DNA of 64,000 nucleotides from Cloeon dipterum (GCF_949628265.1 NC_088788.1:20694335-20758334), one strand, 5' to 3'. Shown: positions 37,401-52,214, numbered from the stretch's first letter. The notes: generated by a model from the sequence alone, not told the origin. Numbers and translations: made by a program.

Positions 37401-40400
37401 CAATTCAAAACACACGCACGCAGCGCACTCATTCATTCCATTAGCCAGCTTTATGTCTAATAATAAAAGATCAGAAAACATGCATGCACGCGCGCGCCTG
37501 AGCTACCTCTTCTCGTATACACACACAAACACTCATAATGAAATTTCAATGGAAAAGGGGTGAGCAGGCGAGTATCGCATGCTTGTTGCAAATAAACCAC
37601 GCGCGTGCTGACCTGTTGACGAGCCCTTAAATAATTAAATTAGCATCTAGCGTGTTTTTCTGTGAGCTCGGATAGTTTCCGGATAAGCGAATACGAAGTG
37701 AGCAGCCTTTGTTCCGAAATAGCTGAATACGAATTAAGCTGATGGTTATCTCTGAAGGAATTTAATGCCATTTCCTTTTCAATTTGTAGTTCGGGCTATT
37801 GTGGTATTATGTACAAACACACAAAACAATCAAGCGAAACTTAATTATTTTTTCGATAAAATTTGGTGAAACATTGCCTTGAGTTAAAATGTACGATTTA
37901 AAGAAGTCAGTTCAATATTTTGATGCCAAATAATAAATTATTGATAGATACCAATGAAGAAGAAGCTATATAGGATGTCGTAATTTTTCAATAGAAAGTA
38001 ATTCTCCTCTATGAGTAGCGAGCTGTTTATTTAACCATAATACATATTTACAAAATAGGTTTCAACTTCTTTTTGACCGAAGGCAATTAGATTTTTTAAG
38101 AATGTTACAATCACATGTAATTAAGGCAATAGCCTTAATTACAAGTGATTATAACAAGTATTTTCACTTTTTAATTGAAAAGGAAAGGAAAATAAACATA
38201 AATCACGGTGGCGAACAGAGTTCTCTTGGCCACATTTGTGCTAACGGTAATTGCCTGTCCACGCATGTCGTTTACATCTCATCCCCCAGAACGGCGAGAC
38301 TGCTTTTTTGTGTGCCCCCGATTAAATTGCTCGCTCTGGCACCGCACATACACAACAGAGAACTGTCGCGCACTCCGTAATTTATATTTATTTCGAGCGG
38401 CGAGTGAATCCGCGGTCGCAACATCTGTGTTTGAAAGTTTGGACGCACTAATGATGCCCCATCACGCCGCGTGTATTGCGGTCGTTTTGTTTCGCTCTTC
38501 CACGTTTAAATAAATTGCAAAGTCTGCTGTTGCGCTTTTTCAGTCGGCGGCTGCACCCCCGACAAAAGCAAACACAGGTCGTTTTAAAATCGAAGGGGTT
38601 GAATTATTCATTTTATCGATGCGAATCAATACATGTCTGTGTGTGTTTGTGTATTTGTCGCACAAAAGCCGATCACTGATCTGTGATCAAACAACATTTT
38701 TTCGTTTTTCATTGTCCCGCATTGAGCAAACTAATATCGAGCACGGCGTTATTGTTGTGAATCCACCGCACTTGCGTGTGTGTTTTGAAATTTAACATTT
38801 TAAAGGGCTGCTACTAACAGATTGCACTAAATCGGTTCGTTTATTTTGCATAATACAGCAAACAGCGCCTTCTGTCAACTTGGGAAATTTGTTATCTGTA
38901 AAAAAAACTTTGAGCAATTTTGAAGTTATCTTTACTGAAATGACAAAACGAATATTAATACTTTAGGGTACTAATTTCGATAATTACATTTAATATTTGG
39001 GTGGAATAAAAATATTAATCTAATTAATTAATTGTTACACGTCATCAACAGACGGTGATGCGTTCCGTTATGTTGTTTGTTTGATTTAAATTGTTAAAAT
39101 ATGACAAATATCGTTAAGAATATTAAATTAATCTATAGCTCTAACCAAAAGTTGTTGTTGTGACACTCTTTGGCCTGTTACTGACCCTAGAGGCGCCATG
39201 ACCAGGCACCAATATCGACAGTCAAGAGCGTTGTGTTTAGCAATTATATTGAGTGGAATAAAAAGTCATCAAATGCTGGGAAGAGGACGAAGAATAAAAT
39301 AAAATAAAAGTTTGTTTTGCTCCATACGAAGCCAAAATTCATCCATTATTTCTTCTTTGCTATTGTTTATCACATGAATTATTTACTTACAGAGACAATT
39401 TGCATGGTAATCCCCAGAAGAGCGAGAAATCCCAAATCGCATTATGTTCGTTCAGTCAAAAGAGAAAAGAGTCCGTCGAATTTTTGCCGACTCATCACTC
39501 TTTGGCGCAGGGCATACATATCATTGACGGCCAATTATCTCCGGCAGATGAATCATGGAATTAATTTCACCTAGCGAGAGTCGGCCGGACAGTCGGGGGT
39601 GTGTAATTAATAATGGCCGGACCAACTGGCGGAGCGGCCGTGCCAAACGAGAAGTGACAATCGAGAAATTATTCCAGCCAAATGGCACTCATTGAGCCTG
39701 GTCGGCCGTCTTTCCGCTGCATCACAGGAGCTATTTGCTTAATTGCATTTCGCTCTTGCCCGGCGCCAATGATGATTGATCGACTCGCGCACGTTTGGCA
39801 GCGCTCGCGTGCGCGTGCATCACTTGTACGCTTTTGCCCCCTGCCTGGCGCTGCATATGGGATATAAAGTAAATAATGGAATTTCAAACTCACTGCACGT
39901 GCGATACCGAAAACACAGCAGAATTGGGTTCCAATGCTTGATTGGAATATATTGCAATTCAATTCATTTATCAAATACTACAACGAGATGCCACTTTTGA
40001 TTTAAACTGAAGTTGAACTCTTTGACTTAAAAGTATCCCCTACTGCCTCTTATGGCATAAAAGATATTTGGCTGTACCTTACCATGACTGATCTTTGGAA
40101 CAGTTTGCTTCAATCAAGATCGAATATTTATTTTGATGTTTTAAATAATGCATTTTTTTATTGAATTGCATTTTAACCAGTTGTTTGCTACTGCTACACT
40201 ACTGAATAATGCTATATACCTTATAATAACGGTTCTGATAAAAGGATTAAAAGAGTTATTAATTTGGCGCCACATTAATAATTATTACTTATTTGGAAAT
40301 TTAAAAATTACCAAATTCATTCACTTTAAAACTTAGCCGCGATGACGAGACATGCATCAAGCTAATGAGTTGTGTCTGCTTTTGTGTACTCTGAAGCGCT

Positions 40401-41787
40401 CGACTCAACAATTCTTCACACATCACCAATTTTTCAGGTGCATTTCCGCTGCCATTGAAGGGGAAGTCGCACCGAGAATGAGAAAAAATGAATGTGCGGT
40501 GTAAATCTCTCGTCATTTGTCTCGTCGATTTCAGACACCTGTGCCCCGCTCGGTTCCCATTGTTGAAGGACAACAATGCCAAATATACGCAATTCCTCTT
40601 CATTGTCATATCTCTCCCGAATTTCTCCGCTCTCGGAAAGGGTGCGTGGGAAAATTGGCCTAAAGTGAATAGAGGCGAATAATTGGAGGCTGAGCAAAGT
40701 ATTTTTTAATAAGAGTCGTGTACGCATTGTCAATCGTCGGAGAGCTAAATCACGAAATGCGCGTCATTCTGCACGCTTGGCTGCCTCGACTGAATGCTGC
40801 GTGCGAGATGCAATCGCTATTCGCCATTGCGCGATTTCAATGAAAATACACATGTGCAAATATTCCGATTCTCTCACATGATAAAATCTCCGATCGCGTA
40901 GCATCCCCCGAAAAAAATCATCTCCCTCTCAGCCGCACGGCAACAAAAGGGTTGCCGAGGTGACGGGACAACCTGCGCGTCTCCCGCTTTTTCTGACTTT
41001 CTCATGGGCGAAAATATTCTGTTACTCCAGGAACAGAGCTAGACGATTCCCAGAGCAGACTATCTTCTCTTCCACGGCAAGCAAAAACTTGAAGTGATTG
41101 TATGCAAATCGGTTTTTTATTTTTAATTTGGAAAGCATGTTCTTTTAATCGAGCAATTAAGAGACAATGGAGCTTCTTGCAATGTTGTGGCGCGGAGTCT
41201 GATTGCTGCCATCTGCTTTCTCCTTCTCCCCTATCAACTACTGTGTCTGTGATGTCTGTGGGAATGTGCTATCCGTTTCTGTTGGGAGATTTATTGTTGC
41301 GTCCAATTTGGTTCCGGGAACCCGATTATGATGAAGATTGTAGATATTCTATGTGCCTTTTTGAAAGCAATACGTTTGTTCATTGAATTTTTCAGATTAA
41401 TAAAAGCATTATAGTGATAAATAAACCTTTATCGGCATGATTGGTATTTTTTATTGATAATTTTAAAACATGAAAGTGTGCACCACAGCATTCAAAAGTA
41501 CCATGATTATTATTCTTGTTTATTCTTGCTCTAGTCATTACAATAAAATAAAGACTAAATTGCAATTTTACCCGTTTGCGCAGAAATTTGTGGAATAAGG
41601 CCTAGAACGATTGAGGATGATTTTAAAACCCATATTAAAGTCGATCGGCTCATCTCTTTTGAGATGAGCGACCCCCTGAAAGCGAATATATTCGTGAATA
41701 CTATATATATACATGTCCAATAACATCGTGAAGAAATGACATGGGCTCATGAAAGACCAGACCAATAAAGAACCACCTCATGTTATT
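22440..41787. other. gene desert, part 2, with CpG-rich islands
   Basis: About 19 kb hold no supported gene or RNA. GC/CpG-rich islands of about 0.5-1.8 kb recur (for example 23380-24260, 24900-26740, 27430-28060, 29380-30100, 31190-32060, 32640-33330, 34440-35070, 36180-36980, 38200-38880 and 40320-41080) between AT-rich spacers. Several islands contain TTTATTGC (24175, 25987 and 27695), a Caudal/Abd-B-like site. This fits cis-regulatory DNA, but that reading is inference. A perfect 9-bp stem with a 4-nt loop lies at 41648-41669. Confidence 0.35.
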
Positions 41788-41890
41788 GTCCATGAACCGG
41801 AGTCTTTGATTGAAAGCACTAGACATTCATCCCTTGAAATACATTTCATGCATGCTTTTAAGGTTTAAACCAGTAAGAAGTAGTGAGGAC
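41788..41890. repeat. dispersed repeat family, copy D (fragment)
   Basis: A diverged internal part of the family, recognisable from GTCTTTGATTGAAAGCACTA and GACATTCATCCCTTGAA followed by AAACCAGTAAG, in the order seen in copy A. Confidence 0.45.
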
Positions 41891-44800
41891 TGTTTCTGCA
41901 TTAACCTTTTCGATATAGTTTATATTTGCGCCGGACACAACTCAAAATTTAACGTCTGCGTCTCTGATTTTACTATCTTATTGTGAGTAAAATTCCGTTT
42001 TCATGTCCGTTCAACTAGTTTCAGACAAAAATTAGAAATTTGCTGTTAAATCAATTGGTAACTTATTACTAAATCGCAAATTGTCCTCAGAATTTAAATA
42101 CATGATCCAAAACTCTTGATAAAATTGCACTTGATTCAACAACAATAATAAAGTCTGGCCCAATCAATTATCAAATGAAGCGAGATGCAGATGCAGACGT
42201 CGGAGGCTTTTCCAAGGGAGTGATCCTATTGTTGCTACCGCCTGCACCTTGAACGTCTCGACACAAAAGATGGCAATATCACATTTGATTTTTTGTCCGT
42301 GTCTAGACGAAAGAATTCCATCCCTCACCGACGATCGCAAGCGCAAGTGACGGGCCCCGCATTATTTTGATTGTGGCGTACAGCGGCGGCGGGCAAAATA
42401 AATAGAAGCGGTGCGCGCATTCGAGATGCACATAATAATCATTCGTTCGTCGTTAATCACGGCGACTCGGATTACTCCCGACTGACGCAGACGGATTGAG
42501 GTGTCACCAGGAAAAAGTAGCTGAACACGCACTTCGCCGCCTTTGTCATTAGCACAACGAGGGGCATTTTTTGTGTGCGCGATCGCAAGTGCACATATGA
42601 ACCAAGGAAGAAGAATGCGCATGCAGCAGGACGGCAGAGTCGAATTCACATCAAAGGATTCTCCCATCGCGTTGTCATGTCTTGTTTACCCAGAGCAAGA
42701 GGCGCTCCTTTTGTCCGCGCTCGCAATCACACGCATTTTGCCGCTCAATTATTGCTGTGGTCTAAGTAGCTTTTGTCATGAGCCAGGCTAATATGAGAGG
42801 CCGTGCTTTTTGGTGAAAGAGCAGATCAAAAGATTGCTGCGTTTTTGTGGAAATGAATAAATACGCCAGTGCTCCGCGGTTTTTAAAAAGAGAGGAGAGA
42901 GCCACGCGCTGAGTGCTCATTCTCCTCCCGATTTAAGGCGAATATCATGCAGACTCGTTCAGATTTTATCCTTCTAGATTTTTTTTTTAATTTTCAACTA
43001 TTAAGAAAATTAAAATCGGGCTGAAAAGAGGCGGAAGATTCATATTCGAGGCATAATCCAAATTGTTTAAAGCCCTCTAAACGGTTTGTTTTCGTTTATT
43101 CCAATCGATTCCAGAGAGTCGAGACCTAGGTGGGGCAACCAATTTTCTTGATAAAATTTTGTCCTCAATGATTGTGAGTGTAAATAGGGGCTAGACGTCC
43201 TCTCACACCTATAAACTAGTGAAAATCCTGGTGGTGTTACCAGTTAAATCTTAACTTTGAGCACAGCCATAGTAATATGGTATAGAAATTTCTCCCAATC
43301 CTCCTGAAACGCCCTGCGACACCCGACGAAACGGCGATACCCGCCCACGAGAGATATTTTGCATCAAACGAAGTCTATACAAAAAGCGTGTTTTTATATG
43401 TTTTTATCTGAAGCGTTTTTCTTGTTTTCAAATAAAAAATTTTCCACGCCCAATAAATTCGTAAAAGAGCAGTGACATAGGCGATCATTTGATAGTTTTA
43501 CGATCCGAAAAGGATGCCAATCATTTCGCCAAAATATTGCCGCTCAAACTGTTGTGCGTTAGTTTGGGAACCACACAAACGAGCCAATTTAAAATGAGCA
43601 AGTGCCCCGTTTGCTGCGTGTTTTACGGCCGCGACGAATATGCTTTTATTATGAAACCAACTGCCCCCGCTGTTATCCGCAGACGGAGAGGAGGCGGAAT
43701 TTTTGCTCGCTCGTAAAACGCACCGAAGGCGTCATAATAAGCGCGGTTATGCAGTCATATTACAACTGTGCCAGGTGACTCATGGGAGCGTAAAACGCTT
43801 TAAAATATAAAAATTCGCGGCGGTAGCGGCGGCGACATGAGGCGGGCCAATATAAAAATAAACATAATGCAATCGGGTGCGGCGCGCGGACGGGCGGGCG
43901 CGTTAATAAGAAACAAGCAGCAGCTCTTGCATCTCGTTTTATGGCCTGTTAAGGGTGCGATCATCCCCTGGCGCCCATCCCTCTCGCTGCACTTTGCTTA
44001 ACAGGAAGCCGGAGCTGCACTTTGCACCCCTGGCAACAGCTTTCTTTCTTTTCTTTCTTCCTTCTCTCCTCCGCTCCGAGAGTGCACATCTCCGTTTAAT
44101 GAGTCCATTCGCATGATCAAATTAAATCGGAACAGAAATCATCAGCTACAAGTCGAAATTAAATGAGATGCAAATTTCTCTGCGCGTCTTTCCTGCTATG
44201 CAGATTAAGATGCATCTCTTCTTCCTGCGTCTGATTGAGGGCAAACGTTTTTGTCAGGAACTAATTCAACTCTGGCGTTTGGCGTTTTCCCATTCAAATT
44301 GAATTGTTGCTACTTCCTTCCTGCTAAAATGACACACGCAAGAACCTAGCATACGATTCCTTTTGAAAACTGCCTGAGAAAAAAATACAACAGTCTGTAG
44401 GAAATTATAAATTATATAATCTATAGAAAATCCGGAGGACAGGAGTAGAAATTATGTGTATTGTGTTCTTGTTGCTTAACTCTCACGAGTCGACAAAGTA
44501 GCTTTTTAGATATTAAAAAGCTCTTTTTTGAACTTGTATGTGTTACTTCAAATAACAAGCTGAAGTAAGAAACGAATGTTTTTCACCTTAATTGGACGTC
44601 ATTAAAATTGTCATTTTCACGTCTGTATTAATTTTGGATATTTAAACTGTTTTTTGCGTCTTTACATTACCATAGTTAGATTTTATAGAACTTGTTTAAA
44701 TCTATAATTCGCTTCCTGATCTCCTACTGCTAACAATAAGATAAATTAAATAACATTCTATCCAACTGACCTATTTTTTATTTTGACCTGAGTATTTCCA

Positions 44801-46304
44801 TTTTTGTAGAATTAATAAAATACCTACTCTAAATTTAAAACAATATTGAAATTTCCATTACATTAAACTCCTAGCGATCCTGAGATTTTTATTTTCAAAT
44901 AAGGAATTTATAAATTTTAATTTAGAAAAGGCGTAAGTGGATTTGAATTCGCTCATCTGAGTAGTAATGTGTGAATCAATTAAGCGCTGGGAACGTTCCG
45001 CTCTCGCAAATAAATGCTTCATTGTGAGGACGAGCTGGACCGCTTTTCTGATTCGGTGACAATTATTTCGGCCGCTGATCATTGCGCGCTTAGCACAGAC
45101 ACACGCAGACAGACAGATACGCGAGGGTGCAAACAACAATCAAACAAAGCCGCGGCGGCTAGGAATTTCCAATAAGCCGGCTGGATTAATCGCAATCGGC
45201 TAAACTCTCTCGCGTGCCGAGCATTACCCGAATAAATAATACAAAACAATTCTGCAGCCTCAAATAAAACAATCTTTCGCGGCATTCAGCGTTGAAATCG
45301 GGCAATTATGGCGAGTTTTATGATCGGAACCGAAGAGTGACCGCGTGGCTTTCCGCAAAAGTATGAGGCACGTGGCTTACAAATCGAAATCGTTTGAACC
45401 CACCCGCGACTCGCTTTTTTTCGTGTTTGGTGCCGCGTAATAACACGCATTATTTCGGTGATTAGCGGCGGCACACGTAGCCGCTTTTCCGCACAAAAAA
45501 GCAGAGAGGAGACGGCCAGACCGGCGGTCGCGTGCTTTCCGCCGACTCATCACCCCAAGCCACTGGATTTGTTTCAACAGATAAATGGACTCGGCCTCTC
45601 GTGTTGCATTATTTATTATGCACACGCGAAAGTGGTATTGGAAACAACGTCCGTCCGCACCCCTCTTAGCCGAGCTGGACACTGGCTAATTGAGATAAAA
45701 GTTCGAGTTACCCAACAAAACACACACAAACACGACTAATGGAGAAATAATTTTTGAGAACTTCTCGTGCCGGTGTCACCTGAAATGCGTGCGGATTGAT
45801 CCGTGCGTGCACTGCCACAATCGAGCTCAATTTTGGTGCCATCGTTTTCTAGTAATTCTATGAGGAAATGGGTTAACTTTGATGTCTCTATAACGAAAAT
45901 TAATAGCGTCGGGTATAAACGGGATTGGAAGTGAATTGTACTCCGCTATATTCTGTATTTAATTATTTTGAATAATGTTTCAGTTTAAATAGTCATTTGA
46001 AACGTAGAGTTCTGCATTATATTATTCCTAAAAATGAATACAATGAAACCTTATTTTTCAAGCATGGACAAAAACTTTTAAGTTTTAAGCCAAAGAATAT
46101 TCTATGGTTATATCAATATTTTTAACCATGAATGCGTATATAGTAAGTATATTATTCCAGGCTAATTCTTCAATCACATATCTTGGAAATTTCATTTTTG
46201 CTGCTTCTGGTATTTTGTCAATGTTCAGAAATGAGAACTACATATGCACTAAACTCACCATACCCCAGGTAACAAATACATAGAGACCATTTTTTCGAAG
46301 TCAG
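41891..46304. other. gene desert, part 3
   Basis: CpG-rich islands at about 42150-43060, 43300-44240 and 44930-45850 alternate with AT-rich spacers. No gene is supported. Confidence 0.35.
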
Positions 46305-46590
46305 TTGCCGCAGAGGAGCTTGGGCCCAATGTGGCCAAATCTTTTCGCCTCCTCGCACCGACGTCTTTTATTGAAACGCCAGAAAATATTTGTCCCTTAA
46401 GCCGCTGTAAAGGTAGGAATACGAAAAAAGCAAGAGGCGAGTCGGCGAGTCACTAAACTATTAACCATGCACCTTTTACCATCTCTGACATAGGGCAGCC
46501 AGTATTAGATCCCCAAACTGCTCAAACATCTCCCATGGCTTTGACACTCCTCCTGAGAATGCCTTAACAATGTGAGCCAAGTGGCTTACA
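46305..46590. repeat. dispersed repeat family, copy B
   Basis: The longest partner of copy A, about 285 bp in the same order and orientation. Shared blocks include GCACCGACGTCTTTTATTG, GAGTCGGCGAGTCACTAAAC, AGCCAGTATTAGATC and TGCCTTAACAATGTGAGCC. Confidence 0.6.
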
Positions 46591-49500
46591 ATTAATCCTG
46601 AGTTAACGTTTCCATTCTGTTTCAGCTTTAAAATACCATTACAAATTTTGACCTCGTCGCCTTCATTTCACACTCAACAGAGGCAGATTTCTCCTATTCG
46701 TCGCACACACAGCTGGTGGTGCAGGTGCAGGCCATTGTCCAGTGAAGCCCGGCTGAACGTATTTTTAAGCACACGGAGAAAGTAAAGACGTAGTTACATT
46801 TACATGAATTTATTTCCAACTATTCTAGCGAGTTGTATCATCTGAAATATCATTTCGTTTATTTGATTTCGCTGGCGCTGCTACATCGTTCCGTCGGTGC
46901 AATTACATGCCAACGCTGCGAGCTGCATTCTTGCATATATTGTTTGGGTTCATCACCTGTGGACGAGGGTTGACTGGCTGGGAGCGCGGAGTGGATTAAA
47001 ATTTCCGACGCGAGGGCCAGCAATTAAAAGCAACGCCAATAAAAGCGGCAGATCTCTTATCTTCCATCCCCGGAGCATCGCGTCGCTTTTTACGGCCCCT
47101 AAAACAAAAACCCTCCCTAGTGACCGCTCTTTAATATTTTCCTTTGGTCACCCCAACTGCTGTGCGTTTGACCGGAAACGACTCAATAAAATTAAGCTTC
47201 TCACCCCCTCCGCCGGCGAGAGCTTTATTATTTTAATTTCGGAATCGCTGCAGATGGCAATTAAATAAAACCGAGCACAGTGCAATTTCAATTACGTTTT
47301 ACTATTATTATTCGCGTCCTGTGTTGCATTTTGCGGATAATTGCTCCTCTCCAGCATGCATGTTTCCGTGTTATGTATAACACGTTTAAATGTTAGAGAT
47401 AAGCTAATATAGCACACGAATTTTGACTGGAATAATATGCTCATGTGTTTTGGAAAGAAATGGTTATGAAAAACTTCCAACAATCACCTCCCCTCGTCAT
47501 ATCAGGCATAAGCTTTTAAAATATCATAATTACATTATCATTTGTGAAGATTGCGTAAGAAAAATTACACATAGAACGAAAAAATCTTTAATAGAAATCA
47601 CATGAAATCATTTACTTTCTCATTGACAGTTGCTTAATGACTTTGAGCTTGAATAGTCATTATTAATAATTATGAGTGACGAACTAAGTGTTATGAATTT
47701 ATTCGACCTTTCATGACATGTGTGAATTGCAACTTAGTCAGGAGTAATCTAGCTGATTAATTATCCAAAAATTTGCCTTTATCTAGAATTACGTTGCAAC
47801 CTTCGCGTACCCAGGCATTAATTCGGGCCGCAGGACAGAACTCCCCAGTAGTTACCCTCCCGGTGAAGCCGTGCCCTTTCAGGATTTTTCTGACACCACC
47901 AACTTTAATTAGTTCCCAAAGTTGGAAATGGAAGATTTTGAATTTACGTTAAAAGAATAACTTTAGAAAATGGAATTTAATTGATAAATATAAGTTTTAG
48001 ACGAGCGGTTCAAGATCGCGTAGTTTCTTTAATTACTAGGGTAAAATAATGAAAGAGACCAGTTTAGGTTAAATACAAGTAACATTATTATTTAAGCTGA
48101 TACTTTAAACGATACAGCAAAATTTATATTTGGTTTAATAATTATGAAATATATTTCACCTTGATATTGACTCAGTTAAGAACGTTATTGAAATAATCGA
48201 AATACAATCAGGAACTGAATATTAAATGAATTAAACTTTACAATATTGAATTTGAAAAGAGGAATTAATAAGCTCAGTTAACTATAAGTTTCTCACCACT
48301 TACTCTGCCAATTAAAGAAGAATAGCCGCGGACGTCTCCCGCACCAGCCCGTTGTAACGCGTGGAAAATGAACTCTCAAGTAACTCGAGTGTCATTTGTT
48401 CCGCGGTTATATAGTGGCAAGTGAGGGGTTTGCCCAATGAATTACATGGCTGAGGGTAATCGAGTTAACAATAGATTAACTTCACTTTTACAAATGAAAA
48501 TAAATATCCTCTATTGAAAATATTATTGAATCTATGACATTGAGGATTTAATGGAATAAATATGTTTTGGTCCTCAATAAGATTACTTTGTATTTAAAAC
48601 AATAGAATTAGAGTGTTTGGCAATTTAATTGTAATCCCTTGTGGTACCATTAGGAGTCAGTTATTGTTAAGCGAACAATACAATTTAAATAAAAGTGATT
48701 TTAAATATTTACTGTTATTATTACCATAAGGGATTCACACATGAAAAAAAAATAAATAACTCTATCCACTGCCATTAAAAAAATATCGAAACAAAAACAG
48801 CATGGGAATGTTATTAAATGCAAAACAACAAAAACCTATTTCAGCTTTTCATTGCATTTATCACAGCATTTAATTTTAAAAACACTAAAACATGATAAAG
48901 TTTCGTTTTTATATTTTTAAAACAGTGAATGTGAAACTCAAATAGTCTACATAGTTGCGATAAATAATGCTCTATACGTATTCAAAGTTTTAAATCTAAA
49001 ACATTTGAATGAGTTAATTCATTTCATATAATCCTAATATTGGCCCTGAAAGATCTAGTTATTTCCTAAAGAGTTATTTTTTTAATTTTACGTGATCATT
49101 TATTTATGTGATTAAATAAAACTATATTGCAAGATAATCACAATAATATATTTAATTAATTGTTTACTCAGCTAACGCACACATAAAATAATTTAAAATA
49201 AAAATAATTATAACATAAAAGTTTATATTTTCCGTTTTCTCTGGAAAAAAACTACTCACTTCCTTTTTGTACAAACATGTGTGTGCGTAGATGTTAAGTG
49301 TAGTTTTAACACAAGAGCAACGTCGATTCACTTTGCTCTGCTCCTCTAGCGCGCACGCATTCAGAAATGTAATCCTCCCCGAGAGAGGCTGGAGCGAGCA
49401 AATGGGCCTTGCGGTGGCGTAATGACTGTCATATTTCAGACACACATACATTCCGTCTATTTGCATAACTTGCACGTGGTCGTTACTTTTTACGATGAAT

Positions 49501-51779
49501 ATTTATAGATCCGCGTGTATTTTATTAACACCCGATTAAACCCATCCGCCGACACGAGAGCTCGTCTCTGCTGTCAACTAGACGCAAATTTGTTCGGATG
49601 CAAATCGCGACCCCACGCTGCCATAGCTGAGGCGCAAAAAGAGAGCGCACTCCACGGCAATAAAAATAAATTGCGGACGACTCCACTAGATAAACGTCAC
49701 CGCGCCTCCTGTTTTATTCAATTTTCAGACGACGGGTTCGATTAATCCAAAGAGGAAAGTGATAAAAATTAATGATTCAGCTACGGTTTTCCGTGCTCTA
49801 ATGTATTTTTTGAAAAACGCCCTCTTTGCCGTGATTGATTTCCAGAGCGATCAGACGGAAAATGACTATTTTCGCCAAACGCATAAATATTTCCGACAAA
49901 AATGGACTTGTCACTTTTTTAATTCCGTGACCCTTTCTCCATTTTTTCGCAAGGGAAATATAAATTTATTGCTTAAGTAACGTCACCGGCAGCAATGCAA
50001 CAATGTTCACTAAATTTTATTCGCTCTCTAAACGGAAACCCGGGGAAGACTTTCTTTCGTTCCTCGTAGGAAAAGAATTAGTAGTTGACGATTTATGCCG
50101 CGCTCTCCTCTTTGTTGTCGCTCTCGCCCCCACGGTTTTTCATTATTTTTTGCATGCATGAGCGTGTATTGTGTACTTGCTGCGCTGGGGGCAGAAGAGA
50201 CGCGCAGAAATTGCCTTTGAATACGCACCGATAAATCTTTCATATAAGCAAATAAATTCTTTCAAAGTTCCTCTGAAAATGGTTTAGTAAATATGTCTTG
50301 TAAAATTGGAATTACTCTCTTTCTTTTCTCCTGATTCAGATAATTTATATTGAAATATTTAAAGAAATTCTTTTGTGCGTGCTTTGAGAGGATTAAAATT
50401 CAGATCGTGAATGCGATTGCATATTGTAATCGCACAAATCGCGTATGATTGAAAAAGCTGCTATTAAATAAGTCTGTTCGAAATTGGCGACCGTAACTAG
50501 CTCTATGCAAATGAACCCGGGGGGACAATTTTTGCATCAACCGCAAATCACAAGCTGTCAGTGCGTCGCGTGATTTTCAAAAGAGGCAGTCTGGCAAAAA
50601 ATCGGACCGACAGAGTACAACAAACACACAGTCCGGGCGACGAAATTCAATTTCCCGTGCTTTGTGCGCGCGGCCAGGCGGCCCCCGGGGGCCGTCGGCG
50701 TGAATCAGAGGCCTAATTGGTGCTCGGCTTGTGATGTTTGGCTTTTGTCTCCATTTGAGGGTGCTAAAACAAAACAACGCATGCACACTATATTTTACGG
50801 CGGAATCCCATTTGCTCATCTGCATTGCAAAACTGCTCCTTGGCGCCTTTTATTTATTGCTTTCTGCACGAGTGAAAGGGTTGAAATCTGCCGCCGCCGT
50901 CGCCGGTGTAAGCTGCGACTGGTCAGTGAGGGAGATTATTGCCCCTAAATCTCAATTATCACCCTTTCTCCGGGGGACGAGAGAAGCAAGGCCATAAATA
51001 GCGCATGCACATGCCCGCTCGCAGTGCTTTATTTTAATGCAAATGACGAGAACGCGTCTATACACACGAAGCGGGCTAAACTTGCCACTTTGTAACTGTC
51101 TCAATTTCCCCGTGGCCATTATCGTTGCGGCAACAATGGGCTGCGCTCACTTAATGTGCCTATCATTACGTTGCAAAAGCAAATCTCCATACGTCGGACT
51201 CTGTTGCGAGACGAACGGCACAATAGAGACGGCCGAAAAAATATAAATTTATTCATTTGCCGGCCAGTTGGCGTGGACAAAGGACTTGGACGTGTTCCAT
51301 TGTTTAGATTTTTCACTTATCGGCACATACATGAAATTAAATCAGCAGCGAAAGCATATGGGCAACACAATTATTAACAACTGCTATGTAATGCAACTAA
51401 CAAATTCCTTTTTAAGAGCTTGGAATAATTCCAAAGACTTGAAATATGTTAATTATTTTTTCAGGGGCTGGTTTTCTTATAGCACCACGCCGAATCGAAA
51501 AAAATCACAGAAAAATAATGCAGCAAATTGTAAAAGATACAACACTTAAAATCTATTCTAGCCACCTTTAAACTCTATTCTCTCCCCCAGATCATCCGTC
51601 AGCAGGCTGTTAAGCATTTTAATCTAGCAGTAGCTCCGATTGCGAGTTACGGTATTGGCCATGTTTAATTTTAAGTGATTTGCACGTATTTAGATTTTTG
51701 AAAAGAGCTTTGTCCATATCAAAATTAATGAAATCTAAGATGATGTATAAATTGGCAGACAGACTTTTTTGTTAGAAAA
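46591..51779. other. gene desert, part 4
   Basis: Islands at about 46640-47290, 49300-50260 and 50500-51250 flank a long AT-rich stretch (47500-49200). The 50863-50870 site is another TTTATTGC. No gene is supported. Confidence 0.35.
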
Positions 51780-52214
51780 TTGCATAAAAAAGATATTCAT
51801 TGTCGGAGACTCATGCCTTTAATAAATTCATGGTTAACCAAGTTTAAGACCTCTAAAATTAACCCAGCAATAGTCAACCAAAATTGGAACGGAGCCAGTT
51901 TTTACAGACACATGTTCACGAGACACACCTATAATTGTCACTGGTTTCACTATTTAAATTTGTGAAAAAGTGACCTGTTACTCCTATACGCGAGTGGAGA
52001 TTGTGAATGCAAATTCTGTGATAAACCAATGAACTTCTACAATTTCCTCGTCTATGATATAAGAACAACTTATCCCTGTCTTAAGTCGCCAAAGCAAACA
52101 AGATTAATCATGAAAGGTGATATCCCTAATGTTATTCCTGCCCGTTGCATACTTTTAGTGTTTACTAAAGCTTTCCATTATTCACTTAAAATTTCAAAAA
52201 CAGATGTTTTATGA
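51780..52214 (+). mobile_element. possible relic of a non-LTR retrotransposon 3' end
   Basis: One reading frame with a single internal stop (near 51963) encodes segments like those after the reverse transcriptase/RNase H region of arthropod non-LTR elements. An FYRHMFTRHTYNCHW block is followed about 40 residues later by a CECKFCDK Cys cluster and FLVYD. The pattern fits the usual 'H...C-x-C-x2-C...' tail, but it is short and diverged. No poly(A) tail or target-site duplication was found, so this is a tentative call. Confidence 0.25.
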
